In this document: positions 29,770-36,510 of the stretch, piece after piece | Layout of the letters: every line of letters begins with the position of its first letter | How positions within the stretch are numbered: the first letter of the stretch is position 1 | Virus record (IMG/VR): IMGVR_UViG_3300035698_016227 | Coordinates: 1 to 36,510 of that record | Source of the DNA: a virus | Length of the DNA stretch: 36,510 bases | Reading direction: 5' to 3' (one strand) | Notes under the pieces: model-generated | The model's input: only the letters and a program-made list of their open reading frames with translations | What the model was told of the DNA's origin: nothing | The model's database searches: none | Program-made: the position numbers and the translations under genes

Positions 29770-30550
29770 AGAAGGTATATTAAGTGAAGGAACACAAGTA
29801 GAAAATAGATTAAATAGAATGAAAGGAATCACTAATGTAAAACGTCTTCCAAATAAAAATGGTGAGTTAAAATGGTATAGAACTGTTACAACAATGAGCG
29901 GACCAGAAAAAGAAAACTTTGGTAAAGATTATAAAGGAATTCCATTTTATACATTCACATATAAAAAAGAAAACTATGCTGTTCGTCGTAGAAATGCTGC
30001 ATTCGAAGGTTTACTAATATTTAATAAAAAAAGGAAACAATGGGAATCAGTACTAGATGCAGGTGCTGGTAGATATTCAGAACTTACAGAATTATACAAT
30101 TTATTAGCTAGTAAAAACATTTCAGATCTGAAAAAGATTAATAAAAAGATTAAGGCTAAATCTTCTAAACTACCAAATAAAAAATTGAAACTTGAAGCTG
30201 CTTTATATGAAGGACACAGTAAGGCAAAAATAGATAGAGTTATGAAATTAGCTGATACATTAAGAGAGAAAATACCGAGTGCTAAAATAATAGCTATACA
30301 AAAAACTGCTCAACCATTACCCCAAATAAAATTTGAATATAAGAATAATAAATTTATTATTTTTCAGTCTGAATCGTTTGATGTTATTAGAGTTAGAACG
30401 GCTCAATATAACTCTACTAATGAACAAGATAAATTAGTTGAAGAATTACGGAATATATTGACTGCTATAAATAGAAAAGAAGCAATTGAAAAAACAAAAA
30501 AGATAAGAGATAATTCTACTAAATTACTTAAGAAGAAGTTCAAGCTTTAA
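29762..30550 (+). CDS. Modular internal protein, two modules separated by a prohead-protease-like site
   Basis: 262 residues. The nominal TTG start (29762) is inside the module junction, so it is more likely the continuation of the 29470 frame. Module A starts KLEGILSEGTQVENRLNR and ends SSKLPNKKLKL. Module B starts at once with EAALYEGHSKAKIDRVMK and ends STKLLKKKFKL. The L-S-E/G and L-Y-E/G sequences fit the T4 gp21 cleavage rule, which would release each module in the head. Both modules share a Y/F-x-F-x-Y-K core (FYTFTYKKENYAVR and IKFEYKNNKFIIF). Function unknown. Confidence 0.6.
   Translation: MKLEGILSEGTQVENRLNRMKGITNVKRLPNKNGELKWYRTVTTMSGPEKENFGKDYKGIPFYTFTYKKENYAVRRRNAAFEGLLIFNKKRKQWESVLDAGAGRYSELTELYNLLASKNISDLKKINKKIKAKSSKLPNKKLKLEAALYEGHSKAKIDRVMKLADTLREKIPSAKIIAIQKTAQPLPQIKFEYKNNKFIIFQSESFDVIRVRTAQYNSTNEQDKLVEELRNILTAINRKEAIEKTKKIRDNSTKLLKKKFKL
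30164..30192 (+). repeat. 29-bp direct repeat at a module junction, copy 2
   Basis: Identical to 29741-29769, 423 bp apart, at the corresponding place between modules. Confidence 0.8.
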
Positions 30551-30844
30551 TTTCTTTTATTTTTAAATATTCCTCCGGAAAGATTTAGGATAACTTACGT
30601 TTATACGTTATGCCATTCGTCGCTTTTCGTGCTACTCTCGCGGGTTTCACCTTCGCTTCGCCGCTTCGTAGCACGAACTCTCCTACGGACGTTCTGCTCG
30701 TTAATGTTTAGTTCAAGCACTAATCATTAAACACTTTTATATATGTGGTGAGAACTGTTCGTTTACGGGGTAGAAATGAAACTTTTTCATTTTTCTTTGT
30801 GCAATTTTGAAGAGCCGTTTTCATAAATTTTCTCATCTATCCAA
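30551..30844. other. GC-richer, structured intergenic region
   Basis: No convincing gene in about 290 bp. It contains a 10-bp perfect inverted repeat TTCGTGCTAC (30626-30635) / GTAGCACGAA (30668-30677), with an inner GCGG/CCGC pairing. Base composition is much richer in G+C than the surroundings from 30615 to 30700. It may encode a structured RNA or be a short palindromic insertion. A 33-codon frame across it (30610-30711) has no ribosome site. Confidence 0.5.
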
Positions 30845-30853
30845 GTAAAGATA
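30845..30853 (+). promoter_or_regulatory. GTAAAGATA motif, candidate late promoter
   Basis: AAGTAAAGATAACATTGAT directly before ATG 30862, differing by one base from the string before ATG 28969. Confidence 0.5.
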
Positions 30854-30861
30854 ACATTGAT

Positions 30862-32595
30862 ATGAAACTTAGTCAAATATTACAAGAAGAGTGGGTTGAT
30901 TCATTTAAAGAAAAACAATTTGCAAAAAAAACAATAGAAATATTTAAGAATCCCACTAATAAAGAAATGGATGAAATAGCGAAAAAAACACCCGAAGAAA
31001 CAACTCTTAGGTTTTTAGCTACAACTAAAGGAGATCTATTTGTTTTTTCTTCTGAAACCATTCACGACCCAGTAGCAAGACAATTAAAGTTAAATACAAA
31101 CCCTATTAAAACAAAAGATTATTGGGGTGTAGCAAAAAAAGGTTCAAGGGGTAAATGGGAATTTAAAAACTCAGATTCCCACTATAATAGAAAAATACCA
31201 GAATTCGTAAGCAAATGGATTGAGTTACCAAAAAAAAACATTAAAGAAGAGTGGGCTGATAGTTTTAAAATGGATGGCAAAACTACTGAAATATTTGTAA
31301 ATCCTACTACTAAAGAAATGCTTGAAATAGCTTCTGGCGTGGGTAAAGAAATTAGATGGTTAGCTAATAATAAAACTAAAAAACTTTATGTGTGGGAAGC
31401 TAGTGATATAATCCATATTTATATGGCAAGAAAATTAGATTTTATTAAAAGCAACTTTGATTATACACCAGAACAAAAAAGAATTATAGGTGGAACAGCA
31501 CAATTTAGAAACGGTAAATTTATTACAGATTCAGCTCATATAGTAAAGTATGATAGCGTTCGTGATGACGACGATAATACAATAGGATATCGTTATACTC
31601 AAGAAGATATAAAAAGTTGGAAATGGATAGAGAAATATATTAACATAGATTATATAAAAAATTTAATTAACAAAAGAACTAAAAAAATGAATGAAGAATG
31701 GGTAGATAGTTTTAATTATAGATCAAATGGTCCAGAAAGAACAATTGAAGTATTTAAAAATCCTTCTATAAAAGAAATAAATGAAGTAAGTAAAAAATTA
31801 GGAAAATACCAATCAGTTAGATTTATGATTCATAATAAAGAAATGTATGTTTTTGAACCATATGTATTTCATGATGATGTTTGTAGGCAATTAGGTATTT
31901 CATCCTCAAATACAAGAAGGCCAGAAAAAGGACAATTTTGGGGTAGTGCTATTAAAAAAAATATGAAATGGACATATGAAGGTTCAGATTCAGGATTCGA
32001 TGGTCTAAAACCATCTCTTATTTGGAAATATTTTAAAAAACCAACAGAAACAGATATGGGCAGTAAACCTATCCCTCAACCAGATGAATATAATGAAGAA
32101 TGGAAAGACAGTTTTAAATCTTGGGGTAGAGATACAATGTCTAATAAGTCAAAAATGGTAGATGTATTTGTGAATCCTACCACTAAAGAAATGTTAGAAG
32201 TAGAAAAGAGATTAGCAATAAGATTCTTAGCTGATTTTAAGACTAAAAAAGTTTATGTCTTTACTCCAGAAATGTTACATTGGGAAATAGCAAAAAAACT
32301 TGGCATGGCAGATGGAATGGAAAATTATTTTCAAAACACAAAACTACTTGGTGGAATCGGCAAACTTAGTAGTGGAAAATTTAGATTAGAGAGATTGCCT
32401 CATAACGTAAGAAATATAGGAGCTGGACCAAGAGAACTACAAACACTGGTCACTACAGCAAAAAGAGATTGGTCGTTTGTAGATAAATATATAGCAGGAA
32501 CATCTACTAAGTTAAAAGAAATAGCTACTTCTTATGAAAAACGCTTAAAGAAAAACTTCGCAAAAGAATGGATTAAAGAACAATATGAACTTTAA
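30862..32595 (+). CDS. Four-repeat internal protein of the E-E-W-x-D-S-F family
   Basis: 577 residues made of four diverged copies of one domain beginning at residues 9 (EEWVDSF), 129 (EEWADSF), 278 (EEWVDSF) and 412 (EEWKDSF). Each has T-x-E-I/V-F-x-N-P-T-x-K-E-M, then R-F/W-L/M-A, a K-x-x-Y/F-V-F/W strand, an H-x-x-x-x-x-x-L helix and a final W-x-W/Y-K-Y-like part. The leader MKLSQILQEEW fits the capsid-targeting/protease pattern (L-Q-E/E), and I-K-E/E recurs at repeat 2. A fifth copy is the separate gene at 32938. I infer an internal head protein delivered as several domains; activity unknown. Confidence 0.65.
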   Translation: MKLSQILQEEWVDSFKEKQFAKKTIEIFKNPTNKEMDEIAKKTPEETTLRFLATTKGDLFVFSSETIHDPVARQLKLNTNPIKTKDYWGVAKKGSRGKWEFKNSDSHYNRKIPEFVSKWIELPKKNIKEEWADSFKMDGKTTEIFVNPTTKEMLEIASGVGKEIRWLANNKTKKLYVWEASDIIHIYMARKLDFIKSNFDYTPEQKRIIGGTAQFRNGKFITDSAHIVKYDSVRDDDDNTIGYRYTQEDIKSWKWIEKYINIDYIKNLINKRTKKMNEEWVDSFNYRSNGPERTIEVFKNPSIKEINEVSKKLGKYQSVRFMIHNKEMYVFEPYVFHDDVCRQLGISSSNTRRPEKGQFWGSAIKKNMKWTYEGSDSGFDGLKPSLIWKYFKKPTETDMGSKPIPQPDEYNEEWKDSFKSWGRDTMSNKSKMVDVFVNPTTKEMLEVEKRLAIRFLADFKTKKVYVFTPEMLHWEIAKKLGMADGMENYFQNTKLLGGIGKLSSGKFRLERLPHNVRNIGAGPRELQTLVTTAKRDWSFVDKYIAGTSTKLKEIATSYEKRLKKNFAKEWIKEQYEL

Positions 32596-32941
32596 AGAAC
32601 TACAACAAGATTTGTTTGAAGCAAATAAAATATTACAAGACGTGCCTGGAAAGTTCACAAAGATAATGCTTAAGGATGGCAATAAAGTAATGGCATTTTT
32701 TGGCAAAGATAATACTGTGTATGTAATAGATGCTTCTATTACAGGATTAAGTAAGTTTAAAGATTGGGATGGAAGAGATGCTATGGCAGACATACAAACA
32801 ACTGGAAAAAAAGTTCGTTTAGCTACAGGAGTTAAAGTTCCTACCATAAGAATAAGAGTAGAAATGAAAACTGATGATGATGAAAACGATGGGGATGGTA
32901 AAGAGTTAGAAAAACCTAATGGAGAAGAATTAGCAGTATGA
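32585..32941 (+). CDS. Small internal protein, 118 aa, with protease-type leader
   Basis: Starts MNFKELQQDLFEANKILQDV, where L-F-E before A-N fits the T4 prohead-protease rule. The body is beta-like (KIMLKDGNKVMAFFGKDNTV) and the end is acidic (DDDENDGDGKELE). It overlaps the previous stop by 11 bases and the next start (ATGA-type), in a tightly packed late unit. No family recognised. Confidence 0.6.
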   Translation: MNFKELQQDLFEANKILQDVPGKFTKIMLKDGNKVMAFFGKDNTVYVIDASITGLSKFKDWDGRDAMADIQTTGKKVRLATGVKVPTIRIRVEMKTDDDENDGDGKELEKPNGEELAV

Positions 32942-33411
32942 AACTAAAAGAAGAATGGGCAGATAGTTACCAAGAAAACGGAATAACTCGTGAAATATTT
33001 GTTAATCCAACATCTAAAGAAGTAGCAGATCTTAAAGCGAAAGGACTGAGGTGGATGGCTGATTCTAAAACTAAAAAGTTTTACATTGCTGATAATACTG
33101 TATGGCATGGTCAAATGATAGAGAAACTTAAACTTATGGATAATGTACCAAACTTACCACATTTTAAATCAACAAGATGGTTAACTGGTGATTTATACAA
33201 AGGTAAACATAATAGTGATTTGATGGATAGTGGTATGATTGGGAGAGAAAAGAAAAAGACTATACTTAAAAAAGATTGGTCTTGGGCATATAAATATTTA
33301 CCAGGATTAAAAGAATATGTAGAAAATTTGAAAATAGTATACAATTTAAAAGAGGATATTATGAAAATAGACAATTTGTTAAATACAATGTTAACAGAGA
33401 CTAAGTGTTAA
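32938..33411 (+). CDS. Single-domain E-E-W-x-D-S family internal protein, 157 aa
   Basis: MKLKEEWADSYQENGITREI, then FVNPTSKEVADLKAKG and RWMADSKTKKFYIADN, WSWAYKYLPG: a stand-alone fifth copy of the domain repeated in the 30862 gene. L-K-E/E at the very start fits the leader pattern, here almost without a leader body. A C-terminal tail (MKIDNLLNTMLTETKC) follows. It overlaps the GTG start of the downstream nuclease gene. Confidence 0.6.
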   Translation: MKLKEEWADSYQENGITREIFVNPTSKEVADLKAKGLRWMADSKTKKFYIADNTVWHGQMIEKLKLMDNVPNLPHFKSTRWLTGDLYKGKHNSDLMDSGMIGREKKKTILKKDWSWAYKYLPGLKEYVENLKIVYNLKEDIMKIDNLLNTMLTETKC

Positions 33412-34106
33412 AGTATAAAGAATTTGTTTTAACAAAAGAATACTCTAACTTTTTAGAAAATAAAAATGATATAATAGAAAAATATATTAATGGATATACG
33501 GCAAAAGAATTAGCTGAAGTATATGGGTTTAATAGATTATGTCTACCAAATTATTTAAGAAAAGAGAAAATAGAAACAAGAAAACGCGGAGAACCTACAA
33601 AAAGACAAGCAGATAAAATAAAGAAAACTATCTATAAAAAATACGGTGTTATAAATCCAGGACAAATACCTAATCAAATAGAAAAGTCAAAAAAAATATC
33701 AAATGCTAGGAAAAAGAATGGAACATGGAGTGGCAAAAATAATCCAAACTATGGAAATAAAATAGGAAATAATTATGGATACAAAAGTGGTTTAAGGAAA
33801 GATATAGACATATATGTTAGAAGTAGCTGGGAAGCTAATGTTATAAGAATTTTAAAATTTTTAAATGTTAATTTTGAATATGAAAAATATAGAATTCCTA
33901 TAAACAATAAAGAAACAATTTTAATCGATTTGTATCTTCCTGATTATAAGAAATTTATAGAGGTAAAAGGATATTGGAGAGATGACGCTAGAAGAAAAAC
34001 AAAAGAGCTATTGAATAAATATGATATTAATTTGACTATTATAGAAGAAGGATATTATAAGTGGCTAATTAATAAATTTAAAAACATTATTTATTTGGAG
34101 AATTAA
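33405..34106 (+). CDS. PD-(D/E)XK homing-type endonuclease
   Basis: 233 residues from a GTG start overlapping the upstream stop. The N-terminal half has a helix-turn-helix-like segment (INGYTAKELAEVYGFNRLCL) and a NUMOD3-like GKNNPNYGNKIGNNYGY. The C-terminal half is a nuclease core: VRSSWEANVIRILKFL, FEYEKYRIPI, IDLYLPDYKKFIEVKGYW, where D and E-x-K fit the PD-(D/E)XK active site. Such free-standing enzymes spread by cutting genomes that lack them. It sits between an internal-protein gene and the DHH gene, whose 5' end is disturbed. Confidence 0.7.
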   Translation: MLKYKEFVLTKEYSNFLENKNDIIEKYINGYTAKELAEVYGFNRLCLPNYLRKEKIETRKRGEPTKRQADKIKKTIYKKYGVINPGQIPNQIEKSKKISNARKKNGTWSGKNNPNYGNKIGNNYGYKSGLRKDIDIYVRSSWEANVIRILKFLNVNFEYEKYRIPINNKETILIDLYLPDYKKFIEVKGYWRDDARRKTKELLNKYDINLTIIEEGYYKWLINKFKNIIYLEN

Positions 34107-34139
34107 ATGAAATGAGAAAAAATACTACAGGAGGTAGCC

Positions 34140-34217
34140 TTGATAGATAACTTGCTTGTTGAGTCCGGTATTAGAATACCAAAAGGAACTCATGCGGCAA
34201 AAGTTATCTATCATTAG
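34140..34217 (+). CDS. Leader peptide frame of the DHH gene
   Basis: AGGAGG is followed 5 bases later by TTG 34140. The 25-residue frame begins (M)IDNLLVESGIRIPKGTHAAK and ends VIYH at a TAG. L-V-E before S-G fits the internal-protein leader rule. The end, A-A-K-V-I-Y-H, looks like the strand and histidine that begin DHH motif I, whose remainder (YQDLDG) is in the -1 frame just beyond. I read it as the true 5' end of the 34241 gene, separated by a frame break. Confidence 0.55.
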   Translation: MIDNLLVESGIRIPKGTHAAKVIYH

Positions 34218-34240
34218 TTTACCAAGATTTAGATGGTGTA

Positions 34241-35899
34241 ATGTCTGCTTTATTAACTGTTCAACAACTTGTTAAACAAGGTATCCCAAAAGATAAAATA
34301 AGATTATCAGCCATTCATGACAGGGATAAAAGAAAAGAAGGGGTTATTGGTAAAAAACTAGCAGCATCTAAAGGACAAATGGTTGCTCTAGTTGACTTTG
34401 CTCGTATTCCAAAAGAAGGTGTCAGACAACCTGACTTTTGGAGCGATCATCATGTAACAGATGAGGACCAAAAGAAAGTAGCTGAAAAAATTGTTTCTCA
34501 TAAAAAAGAAGATCCAAAAAAGAAAATAACTAAAAGTGGAAAAGAAATTAAAATAGATCCTAAAACGGGAAAAAAATATATTGACGTAGACTGGAACCCA
34601 GTAGAGAAAAAAAGAGGTAAGCTTGGTACATATAGGACTGGAAAGATTAAAAAAATAAAAAGAGTTCAATTGGGTGAAGCGATTGGTAAAACTGATTATC
34701 CTAGTGAAGCAGAACATTTAGCAACAGTTCATACACAAAACTTAATGACTGGAAAAGACATAAAGGCTATATCAATAGTAGATTCAGCTTCTTATTCTAA
34801 ACTTAAAGACTTAATAGATTTACCAAAAAGTTTTAGAAAGAAAGGAAGAATGGAGAAATTAGCGATTATAACTAATGTATTAATGGGTAAAATGCTTACA
34901 AGTAATCCAACAGCCATTAATCAATTGATTATGACAGCCAATCCTTCATTAGTATCAGTTTATAACACATTACTTAAACTTGCTAAACTTAACAACAAAC
35001 AAGCGGAGGCTATTAGAGAACTTGGTAAAGTAAAACCTAACTATGATTTAATAAAGAAAACCAAAACAGAACTCCCTCCAGAAATGGCTAAAGAAGTTAA
35101 TAAAACCAAAGATAGTAAATCTATAAAGAAACTTACTTCATTAGAACAAACAAGAGCTAAAAGAAAAGAAGAAATAAAAATTCAAACTGATCCTAAAACT
35201 ACCCGGTTTAAGAAGGGTAACGATTATGTTATTATTCAAACCAATAAACCAGGAAGCACTCAACCACAAAGATTTACTGGTAGTTTATTAACCAAACAAA
35301 CGGGAGAGAGATATCCTGCTATGATGAGAGAATGGGGAAACATGTTTCAAATCTCATTAAATCCTTCTTTAAAAATGGCAGATAAAGAAAAAGTAAATCT
35401 CACTAAAGGAGTAGATAAAATTCTTGGAGATGTGATTAGAGATGTTAATAATGGAACAATAAAAGTTAGAGATAAGGGGATGACAAAATGGGCACTAACT
35501 AAAGTTATCAGACCTGAAGCTGGTGGCCATGCTGGTATAACAACAGTAGGTGGATTAGCTACACTAGGGTTAGCTCCAAAAAGTATAAGAGAAGATCTTA
35601 AGAAGTTATTTGAATATGAGAAAAGAGTTAAAGCTCTTAAGGGTAATAAAAAGATGGCAGATATAATGCCTAAATCTGCTGCTAAGATGACAGAACTTAA
35701 AAAAATAAAGGCTGATTTTGCTCAAGAAAGAACAATGATAGTGGCAGAAATAAAGAAGAGAATTCTTGATGGTGTTGCTAAAGCGATGAAGACAAGAGGG
35801 GTTGAAATGCCTAAAGGGTCTGATAGATTTAAGGTGAAAACAAAAAAACCTTCCATAAAAGAAAGTATTCAGTATAGGAATAGAAACTGGAGAACATAA
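34241..35899 (+). CDS. DHH-family phosphoesterase (with DHHA1), 5' end in another frame
   Basis: 552 residues from the first ATG. Motifs: SAIHDRDKR, VALVDFARIP, SDHHVTDEDQ (the DHH signature), YPSEAEHLATVHTQ, AISIVDSAS and a C-terminal EAGGHAGITTVGG (DHHA1 G-G-H). The expected motif I, D-L-D-G-x-x-S, is present but straddles the ATG: YQDLDG lies immediately upstream in the same frame, with no start codon, reachable only from the leader frame by a -1 shift. DHH enzymes hydrolyse oligonucleotides, cyclic dinucleotides or ssDNA (RecJ, NrnA, GdpP). With a capsid-type leader it might be injected with the DNA. Confidence 0.7.
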   Translation: MSALLTVQQLVKQGIPKDKIRLSAIHDRDKRKEGVIGKKLAASKGQMVALVDFARIPKEGVRQPDFWSDHHVTDEDQKKVAEKIVSHKKEDPKKKITKSGKEIKIDPKTGKKYIDVDWNPVEKKRGKLGTYRTGKIKKIKRVQLGEAIGKTDYPSEAEHLATVHTQNLMTGKDIKAISIVDSASYSKLKDLIDLPKSFRKKGRMEKLAIITNVLMGKMLTSNPTAINQLIMTANPSLVSVYNTLLKLAKLNNKQAEAIRELGKVKPNYDLIKKTKTELPPEMAKEVNKTKDSKSIKKLTSLEQTRAKRKEEIKIQTDPKTTRFKKGNDYVIIQTNKPGSTQPQRFTGSLLTKQTGERYPAMMREWGNMFQISLNPSLKMADKEKVNLTKGVDKILGDVIRDVNNGTIKVRDKGMTKWALTKVIRPEAGGHAGITTVGGLATLGLAPKSIREDLKKLFEYEKRVKALKGNKKMADIMPKSAAKMTELKKIKADFAQERTMIVAEIKKRILDGVAKAMKTRGVEMPKGSDRFKVKTKKPSIKESIQYRNRNWRT

Positions 35900-35901
35900 A
35901 T

Positions 35902-35931
35902 AAAAAAGCCCCTTAAGAGGGGCTTTTTTTT
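35902..35931. terminator. Bidirectional terminator
   Basis: A6-GCCCCTTAAGAGGGGC-T8 stem-loop, serving the plus-strand DHH unit and the convergent minus-strand gene. Confidence 0.88.
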
Positions 35932-36510
35932 ATATATCCATATCTTCACGAATTTGCGGTTCAAAACCACCATCTTCAGCTTTCTTCAGCATCTTTTGTT
36001 CAAGATTGCTTTCATATTTTAAGTAAGCAGGGACAATTCTTTTTTGAAGAGAAGTTGCTTTTGTGGTTTTTGCTATTTTTTGAAGTCTATCAGCTCCATA
36101 CATAATAGAACCAAGAGCTTCACCCATAAAAACTTGGGCACCAGCTTCAGTGACCATGTTTTTTACATTTCTTTCTCTAAGTCCATTTATTATTCTTTCA
36201 AAATTCTTTTTAATAGAGATCATCTTAATTCTAGCTTGTGCTTGCGAAGGAGCTGAACCCTTCCAGAACATATCTTCTGCTGATTCAAATGTATTAGAAG
36301 TTTTACCAATGTCTCTAATAACACTCTTAAGTTCTTTCATATCTCCAATCTTACTAGATAATCTATCATGGAGTTTATTTAATCGTTTATTGATACGAAC
36401 ATATCTAATTCCTTCTTCTAATGTATCAACATCAGTTTCAATGTCTTCTGCTAACTTTAATTCTTTAAAGCTTTCATCTCCGATTTTAATTTCATCAAGA
36501 AGGTCAAAAA
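35930..36510 (-). CDS. Partial hypothetical protein, at least 193 aa, 5' end beyond the window
   Basis: The frame has no stop from the right edge of the window down to 35930, so the gene starts outside; an internal ATG at 36340 is not needed. The visible part is helical and charged (FKELKLAEDIETDVDTLEEG, later EDMFWKGSAPSQAQARIKM, and MVTEAGAQVFMGEALGS). It ends GGFEPQIREDMDI. Convergent with the DHH unit and sharing its terminator. No family recognised; composition is like that of the other virion-type proteins here. Confidence 0.6.
   Translation of the reverse strand, partial: FDLLDEIKIGDESFKELKLAEDIETDVDTLEEGIRYVRINKRLNKLHDRLSSKIGDMKELKSVIRDIGKTSNTFESAEDMFWKGSAPSQAQARIKMISIKKNFERIINGLRERNVKNMVTEAGAQVFMGEALGSIMYGADRLQKIAKTTKATSLQKRIVPAYLKYESNLEQKMLKKAEDGGFEPQIREDMDI

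Noticed and set aside
29441-30192. CRISPR-like array from the repeated junction sequence
   Set aside because: Only three copies, spaced by hundreds of bases of coding sequence; they encode the module-end peptide.
30610-30711. 33-codon ORF beginning M-P-F-V-A-F-R-A-T-L in the GC-rich island
   Set aside because: No ribosome site, and the frame follows from the inverted-repeat composition. Better explained as a structured or palindromic DNA element.
1-36510. tRNA or rRNA genes, integrase or attachment sites
   Set aside because: Looked for cloverleaf ends, CCA-type tails and integrase motifs while reading; none seen. A tRNA scanner would be decisive.

Overview
This window is a stretch of AT-rich DNA from a tailed phage of the T4-like (contractile tail) kind. 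The sequence shows recognisable relatives of T4 gp19 (tail tube), gp26 (baseplate hub), gp31/GroES, gp32 (ssDNA-binding protein), gp46/gp47 (recombination nuclease), a gp55-like sigma factor, UvsW and UvsX. ThyX, a Dam-type methylase, Hsp20 and free-standing homing endonucleases are also present. The only replicative polymerase seen is a bacterial-type DNA polymerase III alpha (DnaE), encoded in three separate reading frames rather than as a T4-type family B enzyme. No rRNA, tRNA or CRISPR array was seen. The host is unknown. A secreted nucleosidase plus a BMP/PnrA-type binding protein suggests, weakly, a host with an active periplasm or lipoprotein-based nucleoside uptake, such as a spirochaete.

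Layout. 0-6.3 kb, minus strand: one operon reading from 6.3 kb downwards with a small paralogue, DnaE-N, DnaE-middle, two more paralogues, a small ORF, a sigma-like gene, DnaE-C, Dam and a small ORF. 6.4-7.8 kb, plus: a basic Lys/Ala-rich probable internal head protein. 7.8-14.2 kb, minus: HNH genes, thyX, a short gp23-like peptide gene, gp47, four tandem small paralogues, gp46 and an acidic protein. 14.3-14.85 kb, plus: tail tube. 15.0-17.2 kb, minus: a cassette with its own promoter and terminator, encoding a secreted purine-type nucleosidase, a BMP-family binding protein and a 25-residue membrane peptide. 17.3-21 kb, minus: Hsp20 and virion-type proteins. 21-26.2 kb, minus: zinc-ribbon peptide, UvsW, more small paralogues, GroES-like protein, UvsX and gp32. 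26.3-27.8 kb, plus: a Gly-Asp-Thr-rich protein, an M23-like peptidase and a small ORF. 27.8-28.9 kb, minus: gp26-like hub gene and partner. 28.9-35.9 kb, plus: a run of proteins with T4-style capsid-targeting leaders, many built from tandem modules, interrupted by a PD-(D/E)XK homing-type nuclease and ending with a DHH phosphoesterase. 35.9 kb to the end, minus: a partial gene.

The most unusual content is: (1) the 28.9-35.9 kb locus of modular, apparently prohead-protease-cleavable internal proteins, with three reading-frame breaks, one of them at a (GGTG)n tetranucleotide repeat; (2) a dispersed family of at least nine small proteins sharing an N-terminal K-L-x-x-L-G-x-x-F motif, inserted by stop-start overlaps into the DnaE, gp46/47 and UvsW/gp31 operons; (3) the three-piece DnaE; (4) the purine cassette; (5) a 51-residue fragment resembling a conserved piece of the major capsid protein, placed between thyX and gp47.

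Regulation. Six minus-strand sites have TTGAC(A/T)-17 bp-TAnnnT type promoters. A separate intergenic motif, GTAAAGATA, lies ahead of many virion genes and is a candidate late promoter for the phage's own sigma factor. Two leaders (hsp20 and gp32) share a small hairpin element. Functional assignments come from motif recognition only; no database search was possible.
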